Below, in pieces: positions 12,554 to 26,672 of a stretch of DNA of 64,000 nt (its first letter is position 1; each line of letters begins with the position of its first letter). A model generated the notes under the pieces. It did no database searches, was not told the DNA's origin, and was given only the letters and a program-made list of their open reading frames with translations. Source of the stretch: Micropterix aruncella (Eukaryota; Arthropoda; Insecta; Lepidoptera; Micropterigidae); assembly GCA_944548615.1 (NCBI GenBank), contig OX155951.1, positions 23,299,692 to 23,363,691 on the forward strand, read 5' to 3'. Made by a program: the position numbers and the translations under genes.

Positions 12554-13120
12554 AATGGAGGGACAATTTAAATAACTTTTCGACCAAATGAGAATAGAAA
12601 TGGAAAAACAAACAAATATTATATTCGAAAAAATGCATGAAAAATTAGAACCTTTAATAAAAGATAACAAAATTATGAAAAATAAAATAGAAATGTTACA
12701 GAAAAGGGTTGATTATTTAGAGAAGGAAAACAAAAGAAAAAACAATCAAATTTTTGGTTTGGAAGAAAATGAGAAATCTTCGTCGGAACTGCTCCAGAGA
12801 GTACAGGAAATTTTTAAATCCTATCTGAAAATCACCTTGGAAGCATACGATATATCAAAAATTCACCGTATCGGTATCAACAAAGAAAATAAAATAAGAC
12901 CGGTTCTTATTGCTTTGACAAACAGCTGGAAAAGGAACGAAATACTAAAAGAGAGGAAGAGACTAAAAGTCGTATACGTTACCGAAGATTTTCCTAAGGA
13001 AATATTAGAAAAAAGAAGACAATTGATACCGAAACTAATATAAGAACGTGTGAAAGGAAATATTGCGTACATAAAATACGATCAGCTGGTAGTGAAAGAA
13101 GGAAACCCAAAATAAAGAAA
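12554..13120 (+). pseudogene. LINE ORF1 (coiled-coil RNA-binding-like protein), broken
   Basis: The frame starts at ATG 12554 (MEGQFK), hits a stop at about 12572, and resumes from an internal Met at 12588 for 151 codons to a stop at 13043. Similar sequence continues in frame past that stop. Residues 20-65 of the open part are Lys/Glu-rich heptads typical of a coiled coil, followed by RKNNQIFGLEE and, near the end, KIHRIG...RPVLIALT and EDFPKEILEKRRQL. That order matches the ORF1 proteins of L1-like and insect RTE LINEs, which bind element RNA as oligomers. This copy is interrupted and would yield at best a partial protein. Confidence 0.65.
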
Positions 13121-13406
13121 AAAGGAAAAGAGACCAATCAACTTCGCCGGAAAATCAGAAGCAGACCAAGAAATCAACGAGCTCCAACGATACTTCTGCA
13201 ATAAAAGAAAACAGGAAAAATGCATTCGATTTGATGAGACCTAAAGCAAGCTCCTTTCGAATATTTCAAACAAATCTAAGTAGCAACTAAATATCAGCAA
13301 CCAGAAGAAGGACATCCTCAATCCGGCTGGTCCCCGTGGGGTTGCTAGACCACCACCCCCCGCACCCCCTAGAAATACACATGTATTCCGAAAAAGGGAA
13401 AATAAA

Positions 13407-14336
13407 ATGTACCTTGCAACATTAAACGTCAGAACACTAATGACAGATAACAATTTAGAAGAATTAGAAGAAGCCATAAGACTTATAAAATGGGATGTCA
13501 TCGGTCTTTGCGAAATAAGAAGAATAGGAGAAGAGATAAGAGAATATAACGAATACATTTTTTACTTCTATGGTTAGAAACAAGGTATATATGGAATGGG
13601 ATTCTTAATAAAAAAGTATCTGAAAGATAAAATCAAAAGTTTCCAAGGAATATCTGACAGAATTGCGGTGCTCAATATACAGCTACCAGAATTTAAACAA
13701 CCAATGTTGATTATCCAAGTACATGCACCCATAGAACAGGATACAAAAGTAGCGAAAGATAAATTTTACAAAGATCTGACAGATTTGATGCAAACGAAGA
13801 ACAGAAATATAATTCTGATGGGAGATTTTAACGCCAAAGTGAGCAGCAAATCTAACAAAGACGAATTTGTCTTAGGATATCACAGTAGTGGCGACAGAAA
13901 TGACAATGGACACAGACTTATAGATTTTTGCTTTGCAAATAATCTCAAAATAATGAATACTTTCTTCAAAAAAGAAAAGTCAAGAAAGTGGACATGGATG
14001 TCTCCAAATGGTAGAGATAGAAATGAAATCGATTTTATTCTTGCAAAAGAAAAACATATCTTCAGTAACGTCGATGTAGTGAACAAGCTAAATTTTAATA
14101 CAGATCATAGAATGGTAAGAGGTGTTATACAGCACAAAAATAGAAAATCAAGAAAACATATTATCCCCTCAACCAGAAACATAACAATAACATCGCCTAT
14201 ACCACAAAATGTACTAAATGATTTAGAAAACACATTATATGAAACTGAAGAACACAATACAATAAAAGTACGATTTTCTGGAGAAAGAACTGAGAAACCT
14301 AAACAAATCAAGATCAAAAAAAGAGAAGAAAAATAA
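13407..14336 (+). pseudogene. LINE ORF2 N-terminal part: apurinic-like endonuclease, one in-frame stop
   Basis: ATG at 13407 opens MYLATLNVRTL, a typical APE endonuclease start, followed by the Glu-containing IGLCEIRRIG. A TAG at 13575-13577 interrupts the frame, which then continues unchanged to 14336. Catalytic-type motifs after the stop are MGDFNAKV, NEIDFIL and NTDHRMV. The enzyme would nick target DNA to prime reverse transcription. After 14336 the reading continues in another frame (NKLGEETLKLMEER), so a frameshift lies at about 14333, and a further TAG falls near 14498. Confidence 0.8.
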
Positions 14337-16207
14337 ACTAGGAGAAGAAACGCTAAAGCTAATGGAAGAGAGGAACATAATGCTAGAGAGACGAAAGGAT
14401 AATCGGAAAAACATTGCAAACATTAGCAAAAAAATTCAAACATCAATAAGAAAACACAGAAAAAAGGAAAGACTGAATGTACTGAGAGAACAAATATAGA
14501 AAACAGGCGGAATAAAGAAAGGTCTAAAACAACTAAGAGAATACACTCAATGGATACTAAACATGAAGACTAATAACACGAAGAAAAATGAGAAATCGAC
14601 GACAAAAAGATTATCAATAGCTAAAGTAGCGACAGAATTCTATAAAAGTTTATATACAGAGACTGACAAAACAATACCAATAGAGACGGAGAAGGATGAT
14701 TACGAAGAAGAAATACCATACATATTAGAGACCGAAGTCATAAGAGCCATAAATACACAAAAAAAATGGAAAAGCACCTGGAGACGACAACATCTCAAAC
14801 GAACTACTGAAAGAATCCCTAACCGTAACATCCAAACAGGTGACACATCTATTTAATGAAATAATGGCTACTGAACAATTACCAACCCAATGGACGAAGT
14901 CCACTATTGTCCTGATACATAAAAAAGGAGACAAAAATGAAATAAACAATTACAGACCCGTATGTCTAATGCCCAATCTATATAAAGCGTTTTCTAAAAT
15001 AATACTTGGCCGAATAATGAAACACCTAGTACAAAATCAGCCAAGAGAACAAGCGGTATTTCGCGCCGATTATTCTACAATCGATCATATACATGCTGTG
15101 AAACAAGTCATCGAAAAACTTAACGAATACGGTCAACGCTACTACATGGCATTCGTCGATTACAATAAAGCTTTTGATTCTTTGAATCATAAGTATATCT
15201 GGAAAACGCTGAAAAACCAGGGCGTAGAAAGTAAATACATAAGAATAATAAAAGAAATCTATAAAAATACCACAGCAACGGTCCGACTGGAACAACAAGG
15301 AGAAGAGTTTAGTATACAGAAAGGCGTCAGGCAAGGCGATCCACTTTCTCCAAAACTTTTTACGGCAGTGTTAGAAAACATATTCAGAAATATAAACTGG
15401 GAAGATTTTGGAATAAACATTAACGGATTAAACATAAATCACCTAAGATTCGCCGATGACATTGTGATATTCGCTGAGAGACCAGACATATTACAAACTA
15501 TGTTACAACAACTAGATTACGAAAGCAGAAAAGCAGGTCTATCCATGAATCCAACGAAGATCAAAGTAATGACGAATGCATTAAAGGAAGACATAGAAAT
15601 AGGACAAGAAATTATCGAATATGTAGATGAATATATATATTTAGGACAGATAATATCAATAAAAGACCAATACTCAAAAGAAATCGATAGAAGAATAAGC
15701 AACACTTGGAAACGGTACTGGTCACTAAAAGAGATAGTTAAAAATGAAACGATACCAATGTCAATAAAAAGTAAACTTTATAATACATCCATTCTCCCAT
15801 GTCTTACTTACGGGTGTCAAACTTGGCCTGCCACGAACAAAAACAACCATAAACTAATAGTATGCCAACGAAACATAGAGCGAAGCATGCTAAACATAAG
15901 GCTACAGGACAGGTGGACGACCTCAAAAATAAGGAAAACAACAAAGGTGAACGATGTTTTAAACAAAATTAGAAAACTAAAATGGAACTGGACTGGTCAC
16001 ATCATGAGAACCAACAAAGAAAAATGGACGAAGGACGTAATGGAATGGTATCCTAGAAATGGGAAAAGACAAAAAGGACGTCAAATTAAAAGATGGGAAG
16101 ATGACTTACCGAAAGGATGGAGAAGGTTGGCTTGGGACAGAGATGAATGGAAGAAAATGGGGAAGGCCTATGTCGAAGGACAACCTGACCAAAACACTGG
16201 CTGCTGA
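14337..16207 (+). pseudogene. LINE ORF2 C-terminal part: linker and reverse transcriptase, frameshifted
   Basis: The linker region (14337-14760) reads through a stop. A frameshift at an A-run near 14760 separates TEVIRAINTQK from the downstream frame. From there the frame is open to 16207. RT motifs appear in order: YRPVCLMPNLYKAFSKI, FVDYNKAFDSLNH (first Asp), GVRQGDPLSP and FADDIVIFAE (the YADD-type catalytic box). The C-terminal part, LPCLTYGCQTWP then KLKWNWTGHIMR and IKRWEDDLP, is the typical tail of insect RTE proteins. The RT core is intact, but the element as a whole is not. Confidence 0.85.
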
Positions 16208-16335
16208 AGAATAATATTATGATACCTTATTTAAAAATTAGATTAAAAAAATAATAAAATATATTGTTTTACCACTTAAGGCAAAATTGTATAATACGGT
16301 CAGCGAATAAAGGCTTTTATTATTATTATTAATAA

Positions 16336-16654
16336 TAATGGTAAAGCATATTTAGCGTAACTCTCAGAGCACTCTAATGTTTTAATTAATTGTAATTAAT
16401 TTAGGGCCCAAATAAAAAATGTGGCTAAGCGCGATGATAGAGAATTAACCAGCCAATACAATTAAATTAAAATAAAACGCACTCACTGCTTACAGTTTTT
16501 CGAAAGTTTCACTTGCTACAAGTTTTCGAAATCAGATTAAAGACTGAATGTTTCTAAGGTAATGAGCAACTTTTTTGAGCCTAAATTATAAATTGGTTCC
16601 TTATCTAATCTTTCATTTCAAACTTTACCGTAGGTTTCCACTTAGTTTAAGATA
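16336..16654. other. Spacer, nothing recognised
   Basis: AT-rich sequence between the LINE tail and a pogo-like terminus; no feature is supported. Confidence 0.4.
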
Positions 16655-16731
16655 GAGTCCGTGTTATCCGAGTTTTCGATTATCCGAGGTACCCTCAGTC
16701 CACATAACCTCGGATAAACGAGGGCCTACTG
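16655..16731 (-). mobile_element. Pogo/Tigger-like transposon terminus
   Basis: On the minus strand the sequence starts CAGTAGGCCCTCGTTTATCC, with TA directly outside (16732-16733). It contains a second inverted-style phrase, CTCGGATAATCGAAAACTCGG. This is the terminal pattern of pogo/Tigger DNA transposons. I see no partner end nearby, so it is a solitary terminus. Confidence 0.5.
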
Positions 16732-16765
16732 TACTAACAAATTTTACGCAATTATTTATGGTATA

Positions 16766-17753
16766 CTAGCTGACCCGTGCCCACTTCGTTGAGCGGTAAA
16801 AATTTTTACTTGTGATGAAATTATGAGTGTGGTTCGGTTAGTACTGAGTGCTATGATTTATTTCCTGACTGCCAAAAGAAGGGTTATATTTTTACTGCAT
16901 ATGTATGTATGTATTTGCATGCCAATTTGAATATATTACCGTTATTTGTGAGTGTCTTCTTGTGAGTGTCTTATTTGTGAGTGTCTCTATTTGTGAGTGT
17001 AAGTGTCTCTTCTCTTTAACCATTTATGCAGTAAAAGTGAAATTATATGCAGTAAAAGGGAAAAGTCTTTTCGATGGCTTAATCTGCAAAAGCGCTAACT
17101 CCATTTGAGATAACTTGATATGGGAGTGTTAAAACGTAATAAAATCCTTATTAATACCATTATAGAAATTCCAAAAGTCCATTTGGTAGCTTGTCCTTTC
17201 TAAGAAGTTCTTTAATTTTAGGGAGTCGTATCATTTCCTAACCTATAGATAATGAAGTTTGCTACATTAAAAGAAAAAGGTGTTCTGATAAAAAGTGGAG
17301 TTAGCACATTTGCAGATTAAGCCATCGTTTTGTCACTTGAGACGATAAATTCACTTATTTTGATTTGAACTCATAATTGTTGATAATATGACCAATAAAC
17401 ATTACCTAACGATTTAAATATTTTTTTAAATAAAAAACTACTTTTTGTGACTTAAATACAAAATTTAGACATATGCTGTCCCTTACTTTTTTGTAGGCAT
17501 TACCAAGCTCTACAGCTGTTCTCTAAAATTCAATCATATATCTCTCATCGTTAAAGTAGCGTTCGTAAGAAACGTTTTCATTCGACTGTTTTTCTCCGAA
17601 TATATTTTTCGGATTAATATATAGCCTATGACACTCATAAATAATGTGCCTTTCTATTGGTAAAAGAATTTTCATCGGTTCAGTAGATCCAGAGATTACT
17701 CCCTACAACCTCACAAATTCACAAACTTTACCTCTTTATAATATTAGTATAGA
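16766..17753 (-). mobile_element. Non-autonomous Helitron, copy 3, with nested MITE
   Basis: On the minus strand the 5' end is TCTATACTAATATTATAAAG, preceded by A. The 3' end is a hairpin (GCTCAACGAAGTGGGC), CACGGGTCAGCTAG and a T outside. The body matches copies 1 and 2, including GTGAGTGTC-type repeats at 16945-17000 and the GGTTCAGTAGATCCAGAGAT segment. It is interrupted at 17072-17327 by another element. Confidence 0.85.
17072..17327. mobile_element. MITE inserted in Helitron copy 3
   Basis: A 256-bp insertion with inverted ends: CGATGGCTTAATCTGCAAA at the left and its complement, TTTGCAGATTAAGCCATCG, at the right, extending imperfectly to GCTAACTCCA. TTTT lies on both sides (17068-17071 and 17328-17331), a likely target duplication. 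Helitron copies 1 and 2 lack this insert, which gives the empty site directly. Superfamily not assigned. Confidence 0.8.
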
Positions 17754-18804
17754 TTAAACATTATTTTCCTCCTTTACAATATACTTAACAGTCCCACCGC
17801 TCCCTCATACCAAACCGAAAAGTTCACTCACTTAGGAAGTCGCGGCTGTCCACTCTGTTCCAGTCAGGGTAGTAAAATTGCAATACCTATCTCATATTTT
17901 TTCTTTTCATAGAAAATTGTAGAAAATTGTTTCATAAATGTTTCTTTCACATTCGGCGCTTTTAATCAAGTCTTTCAATTTCGGCAGTTCTATAAATTAT
18001 TAGTAATATAACTAATAAGACGCCTTTTTTGTTGAATCGAATCTGTGAGTTTATTGATTAATACAAAGGCGATAGATTGTTCGAGACTCAAATTGTATCA
18101 GATTCTATATTCAACCATTCCCTCATAAAAAAACATTCATTATCATTGCTATTATAGAAGGCCAAATAAATTGCTATTAGTTTCGCCGTCACCCCAATTA
18201 TCGCTACCTGCATGCATTTCGCAGGCTCAAAAAAGTACAAATTAACTATTGAAAATTATTTATTTATTTGCAGCTGTTGTTATAAAAAACATATAAAAAA
18301 AACAAGAACACACAGATTAAAACTGTAAATAGACAAAGACTATGAAGTATAGCTACACACGCTGCAAATTAGGGGTATCCTCAGGATATCTCTTATCCTG
18401 GTTTTCAGGACACACCTATTAATTATTGGTACATATATGATTTTACAATAAAATAACCAAATCAAATAAATCTTAAAATAAAAATCCAAATAATCATAAT
18501 CAAATAAATACACAAATCCAAATAATCAAAATGAATTAATTACAAAATACACAAATCGAAGTAATTACATAAATTTAAAAATCTACATATCAATAATCAA
18601 AAATAATCAAACTCAAAATATTTAACATCAAATAATCACGTTACAAATTAATAAATAAACGAAGACAATAGTAATAATCCAATTAGCAAATAGTTATTTT
18701 AAAATAAAATCAAATTATGACATCTAAATATCTTCCTTTAATAATAAACTTTTAAAGTGGTCATTAATGTAATTAGTAATAACTAAGTGTTATTACTATG
18801 AAGT
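17754..18804. other. Intergenic stretch; AT-rich simple sequence in its second half
   Basis: No gene. From about 18420 to 18760 the sequence is a degenerate repeat of AAATAATCAAA-type words with very low G content. Confidence 0.45.
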
Positions 18805-18905
18805 TGGGAGCTAATGGGCCGAGTGCAGTTGAGCTACTATGACCCATGTGTTAGGGTCGGCCCAACTCACGGCCCAACCTATCCGGTAGCCTCCACGCAG
18901 AATTT
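18805..18905 (-). repeat. Interspersed repeat family X, short copy
   Basis: Contains GAGCTAATGGGCC and CGGTAGCCTCCACGC, matching the end of the family X copies at 21515 (inverted) and 61030. Confidence 0.5.
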
Positions 18906-19310
18906 CAGAAATGCATTTTTTAATATTAAAAATATATATTTAAAAATCACCATAATATCGCGCACTCGGTTGGTTATCGTCATAACTATTCAAATATTTG
19001 TCCAAATTTGTCCAAATGATGTAGTGTAAAAGACAAAATTTATCTACTTTAAATACCAGATGTGATAAAAGTATTTATTTTGATATAATAATCAATTTAT
19101 TACTACCAAATGTGCGTTAGAAATAAGTTTTATTTTTTTATTGTATTTATGGTTCACTATTTTTGGCGATAATGGCTTACACATAAAATATAGAGATATG
19201 CTGTCACTGGCTTTTTTGTAGGACTATTTAAGATAAACATTTCCATTGTACATTATATACGTGTAACTCCAACGGTTTTTGCGGCGCACGCCAGAATAGC
19301 TCGCAGATGG
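18906..19310. other. Spacer, nothing recognised
   Basis: AT-rich; no supported feature. Confidence 0.4.
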
Positions 19311-19680
19311 CAGATTTTTTCCTACTTCTTCTTCTTCTGCTTCATTAGCGCGCATTCGCCCACCGTTAGGCGTACGACTCTCCAATCACTCTCCATCCGG
19401 ATCGGTTAGTTTGGTTTGGCAGCCCGATCGTACCCAGAGATTCTTAGCACCCCCTGCCCCGCCGTTACCGTAACCGCTGCCGTGGCTCGGGCTAGTGGGG
19501 CTGCTGGGAACTGTGGGCCGTGGTAAGGTTCTACTGTTCGTCATGATTGGAGGTATTTAGCCCGATACCCGCCACGTCGGCCACACGTCTTGGCGAGCTC
19601 CACACTTTCAGGAAAATATTTCCATTTCCTAGGCTTGTGGCAACCTGGTCGGGTTACTTAACCGCCGAATCACTATATTC
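19311..19680 (-). repeat. RTE-type LINE 3' fragment and adjacent GC-richer repeat
   Basis: CTTCTTCTTCTGCTTCATTA, then GCGCGCATTCGCCCACCGTT and CTCCAATCACTCTCCATCC, matches the 3' coding end of the RTE fragment at 22130-22200, which reads on the minus strand. It is followed by GC-rich sequence of unknown origin to about 19680. Confidence 0.55.
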
Positions 19681-19789
19681 ACTAAATTTATTATTTAATT
19701 ATTATTTATAGTTGAGAAAATTTTCAAAATATATGTTGACGCTTAGAATTTAAATTTCGAATGTCAATTTCTTAGATTTTTTTCCTACT

Positions 19790-20849
<1,060 letters not shown>

Positions 20850-21515
20850 GCTTGCTTTCCATCAACTAGAGCTGTCGACTACGACGGGCGAACCCGTCAC
20901 CTCGGGAAGTTTTAACGATATTAGATCGTTCTGTCTCCTGTAAGGTGAGCGCAGAAGACTTAGGACAAAACAGTCCACCGTCTAGTTCCGCCTCATGCCC
21001 TTAATAAGTTAACGCCTTGCCGCGAGATAACCAGGTTATTACTACTATTTGCAAGCAGATTACTCCGGTCTCCCGAATGGTTACAGGTTCAAGGTCGCTT
21101 GCGCAGTCCTCTCCCTTACGAAGCGGTGATACGGCGTCTGCCGAATTTATCGCGGATCACGGCGCGGCGTCCTTTATCCGGCTTTCACTCGGAATCGTGT
21201 AGCCGATTGGTCGTTTCAAAAGCAGTCGCAACTACCCCCGGTTAACAACTACCCCCGATCTATAGGAGACAGTATTGTTTCCAGACTCCCCCGACTGTCG
21301 GTCAGAACGCACAATCGATTGGCTGACACCGCACGGTGCGCAAATCTTCCAGGAGCGCCAGAAGATTGACTCCTAGACGAAACTGGCCCGCAGGCCAGAG
21401 TCCTACCCGGGCTCGCACTTCATACGTGGAGGCTGCCGGATGGGTGTCGACCCGTGAGTTTAATCGCCCCTGAACATATGGGTCTTAGTGGCCAACTGCA
21501 ACAGGGCCCATTAGC
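20850..21515 (+). repeat. Interspersed repeat family X, longest copy
   Basis: Motifs in order: GGTTACAGGTTCAAGGTCGC, TATAGGAGACAGTATTG, GACTGTCGGTCAGAACGC, CGCACGGTGCGCAAATC, AACTGGCCCGCAGGCCAG, GTGGAGGCTGCCGGATGGG and GGCCCATTAGCTCCCAGC. The same series is found inverted at 9030-9420 and 61030-61310. No coding frame is conserved between copies, so this is probably a noncoding element or a LINE untranslated region. Confidence 0.6.
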
Positions 21516-23609
<2,094 letters not shown>

Positions 23610-25487
23610 TGTTAGGGCCTAGTTTTTATAGTATACAAACTTTAACCTAAATCATTTTAATAATTAATCAGTTAACTTTATCCATCGCGCCATAGACGCG
23701 ATACACCGAGCGGATACGTCTTACCGTATGTAGACGACAAGTCGCGCACATCCCTAATCAATTTTAATCAGTAAGGTAGAATATTTTTACTTAGAAAAGA
23801 GATCTTTCTTCTTTTTTTTTTTGGCTGGCAACGACCGAGCAAGACGGTCGAGAAGACACCGGCCGCTCCGCCGTTGGCGGAGCGGGCCGACTACCGCCCA
23901 TTTAATTATTCATTTGCACACCAGCCAACACAGTCTAGAACTTAAATTCTGTGAATATCTAAAATCTATAATTAAACTCAGTTCAGCGTACCGGGCAAGC
24001 CCTCATCGGATTCCGCACCTATCTACAGGCAAGTCTTCTATCTGTAACCACTAGCTTCTCCCCATAAAATCAGATTTCAAAAATAATAGTTTAAATTAAT
24101 AAGATTGTTTTAAAAGCCAAGTCCCCTGTAAATTACCGTTGCCATATCTTCGTTGGTGAATAATTAGAGTCAAGTAAAATCAAAATTTAGCAATTTGAGT
24201 GCGTCAAAATAGAAGTAGGTAGTACGTCGGGTCAGTCATAATTCCCGGTGTCTGAGCATCGCCTTCCGTCTCCTCGCCTCAACTAATTTTTCTACTATCA
24301 TCTAAAGGTCGATTTCGAAAATATAATTTAAAATTTAAAATCGCATCCGGGGAGCAGGCGCTAAAAAATCTAGAAGCAACCTTCCAATAACTCCCGCGGG
24401 TAGCAGTGTCTTCCTTCTCTATTCCAGAACCCAAAGTACCTGTCCAAAATCCCACTTCGCCGAATTAAGCCCTGAAAATTGAAAGGCTGTAACGTTCAAT
24501 TTTCCACGAATTTAATTTTAGAATTTTGTTAATTCGAACTATGTACTCGGATTCGCCATATGCTATGGCCTAGCTTTCATTTATTATAATTAAAATAAAA
24601 GATGTTACTCTGTCAAATAAACCTTTCATTTGGTTAATTAATCATTATTTAGCGAATTAAAGAAATCGAGACGGTACCTAAAAATACCGCCGGGTCAGAG
24701 CGAGCTACAGTCTCGTAGGTACCCGACTAACACTGGACAGGGTAATGTTTCAGGGCAAGGAATAAATAAAGAATAATTTTATAAAAGGAACTTTGAAATT
24801 ATACATTTTAATTTTATCATTTAGCGGAGAAAAGAACCGCAGTACATTATTTAATTATAGCAGCATCTGCTGGTTTAGAGCGGACCTAGATTCAAATAGT
24901 ATTTTCTCTTTTTTAAATATAATCATCTAGCAATTATTTCCAATAAATTCATTAGACGATTTAGCCATTGATTTATGTAAGAGCGCGGACCGGGACCGGG
25001 GCCGAGCGCTCCAAGCGGGCGCGATCGACGCGCGCCGGCGCAGTACCTCGTCGGTACACCGATAGAGGGCGCGGTGAGTAAATCATAATATTCGATCTCG
25101 TCACCGCAGCGCACTAAGATTGATATCGCTTCTTCTTCTTCTTTTAGTCCTCTCACAAGATATATCGAAATTCATTTTATAATAAAACATAACTAGGGTA
25201 CTTGACCGTCCATTCAATTTGAATGCTCTCGTCTTTAGGACGACGTCAATACAGGATTTTAACCACCCCTGAGCACGACTGAGCTACCGTGGTATCCTTG
25301 GCGTCGCTCCACTCCCACGCACAAAGGTAACTTCCCAGACGGAGGGAGGCCCTTTGCATTTGTTTATGTGGTCTATCATCTATTTCCCGCATGTGTAGCT
25401 GGCGCCTCTACAAATAAATACACTTTATCGTTACACATAGCAACCTTCAAGATAACTTTATATTTTATTTTATTTAGACACATAACA
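23610..25487 (+). repeat. 5' long terminal repeat, 1878 bp
   Basis: Begins TGTTAGGGCC and ends GACACATAACA, so TGTTA/TAACA forms the short inverted ends typical of LTRs. Compared by eye with the 3' copy it has two substitutions (24606 T/A and 25289 G/A) and 15 extra bases near 24639-24653. AATAAA-type signals occur at about 24763-24775. Small frames repeated in both LTRs are not supported as genes. Confidence 0.9.
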
Positions 25488-25491
25488 AATC

Positions 25492-25509
25492 TGGCGTCCA
25501 CCGCGGGGC
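25492..25509 (+). promoter_or_regulatory. Primer binding site-like sequence
   Basis: TGGCGTCCACCGCGGGGC starts four bases after the 5' LTR. It has the TGG start and general form of a tRNA-complementary primer site and resembles, from memory, the lysine-tRNA(1,2)-type site at about 15 of 18 positions. The actual primer tRNA is not established. Confidence 0.6.
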
Positions 25510-26461
25510 AATTTTTTTTTAAAAATAAACTACAGTATTTTCCCACCGCGACCCGCCCATATCATCTTTTATATCATTTTTTTACAAATTCATATGAAAA
25601 CAATAACAAATTTGGGCCCAACTGGGGCCGTTAAATATTTTTCAAGATTCAATTTTTTTTTAAATTTACCGTTATCATTACATTATATACAATTTTAAGT
25701 TTTATCGTTTTTCTCTAATATATCGTCCGACATATAGGACACCATAAAATTTCCCACCCAACCCGCCCAAAAATTTTTTTCTTTTTATTATTTTTATATT
25801 TTTCTTTTATTGTTTCTCTACACAACGTACCTACTGCCAATTTATTTTACAGGTTGTTACAAAACTAACACAAATATTTTTTTTCATGCTTTAAAAAGTG
25901 CTTTACATTTTATTTTTTTTTAAATAATATACTACATGTACAATAGCCTTTCAGCCATAAGCGTAAGTAATAACCAAGGTGTCTTGGGGATTTGACTTCG
26001 GAATCAGCAAAGGATTACGTGGGGATTTTGCTTCTTCGACGACACGTTGGACACATATCTAGTTATACTGTTACAACAAACGAACCTTAAGATATTTATG
26101 CAGAAAGATATCAGCAATTAATACTTCTATTCACACTTATAATAAATACTTAGCAAACATTCACAACCCTACAGGGTGTTACAATTTTTTTTTAATTTTA
26201 TTCTTTTTTCTTCATTTTTTATTTTATTTTTTTTTTAGTTTTCATTTAACTTCATCAATTTTCTTTTTTCTCATCTCCTTTCCCATTTGCCTTATTGCAT
26301 ATGGGTCTTTAACTTAATAAATTCATACAACATTACATCAAGTACACACTAATCTACATCATCACACTAGGATCAACACGTTCACTTTTGAATAAACACG
26401 AATAACTTTCTTACACACTTCATCATCCGCTGTTTACAATCTTTAAAAAAAATAATAGTGA
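25510..26461. other. Noncoding leader of the LTR element
   Basis: T-rich sequence with recurrent CCCACC-CGCCC phrases (about 25545, 25755) and no open frame. It replaces where gag would be expected. Confidence 0.5.
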
Positions 26462-26672
26462 AGGAAACACGTCGAATTTAAAACAGGAGATTGGATCTGG
26501 GCCAAAAACCATACATTGTCAAGAAAAGCAGATTTCTATTGTAGCAAACTCAGCCCTAGGTATATAAAGTGCAAAGTCATTGCAAAAAAGTCCCCAGTCG
26601 CCTACGAGTTAGCCGACGAGAACGGAAAACCGCGGGGTCTTTTTCATATTAAAGACATTGCGAGTAACTAAT
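26462..26672 (+). pseudogene. Ty3/Gypsy-type integrase C-terminal remnant
   Basis: The frame is open from just after a stop at 26459-26461 to TAA at 26670-26672 and has no start codon. It reads KTGDWIWAKNHTLSR, then ADFYCSKLSPRYIKCKVIA, then SPVAYELADENG and LFHIKDIASN. This is the small C-terminal DNA-binding (SH3-like) part found at the end of Ty3/Gypsy integrases, about 69 residues here. The zinc-binding and catalytic DDE parts are missing. It is the only trace of the pol gene and suggests the element arose from a Gypsy-type parent by loss of nearly all coding sequence. Confidence 0.8.

Larger units (their letters stand above)
12421..16335 (+). mobile_element. RTE-type LINE, nearly full length, mutated
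   Basis: The order is a putative 5' untranslated region, ORF1 (12554-13120), an ORF2 with endonuclease (13407-14336) and reverse transcriptase (about 14760-16207), then a short 3' region ending AATAAAGGCTTTTATTATTATTATT-like at about 16335. The conserved residues and arrangement match insect APE-type endonuclease/reverse-transcriptase LINEs of the RTE group. ORF1 and ORF2 both contain stops and frameshifts, so this copy cannot move itself. The 5' boundary is a guess and no target duplication was identified. Confidence 0.8.

Noticed and set aside
23821..24054. 77-codon frame duplicated at 31480-31713
   Set aside because: It is duplicated only because it lies in the two LTRs, starts with TTG, and has no known domain.
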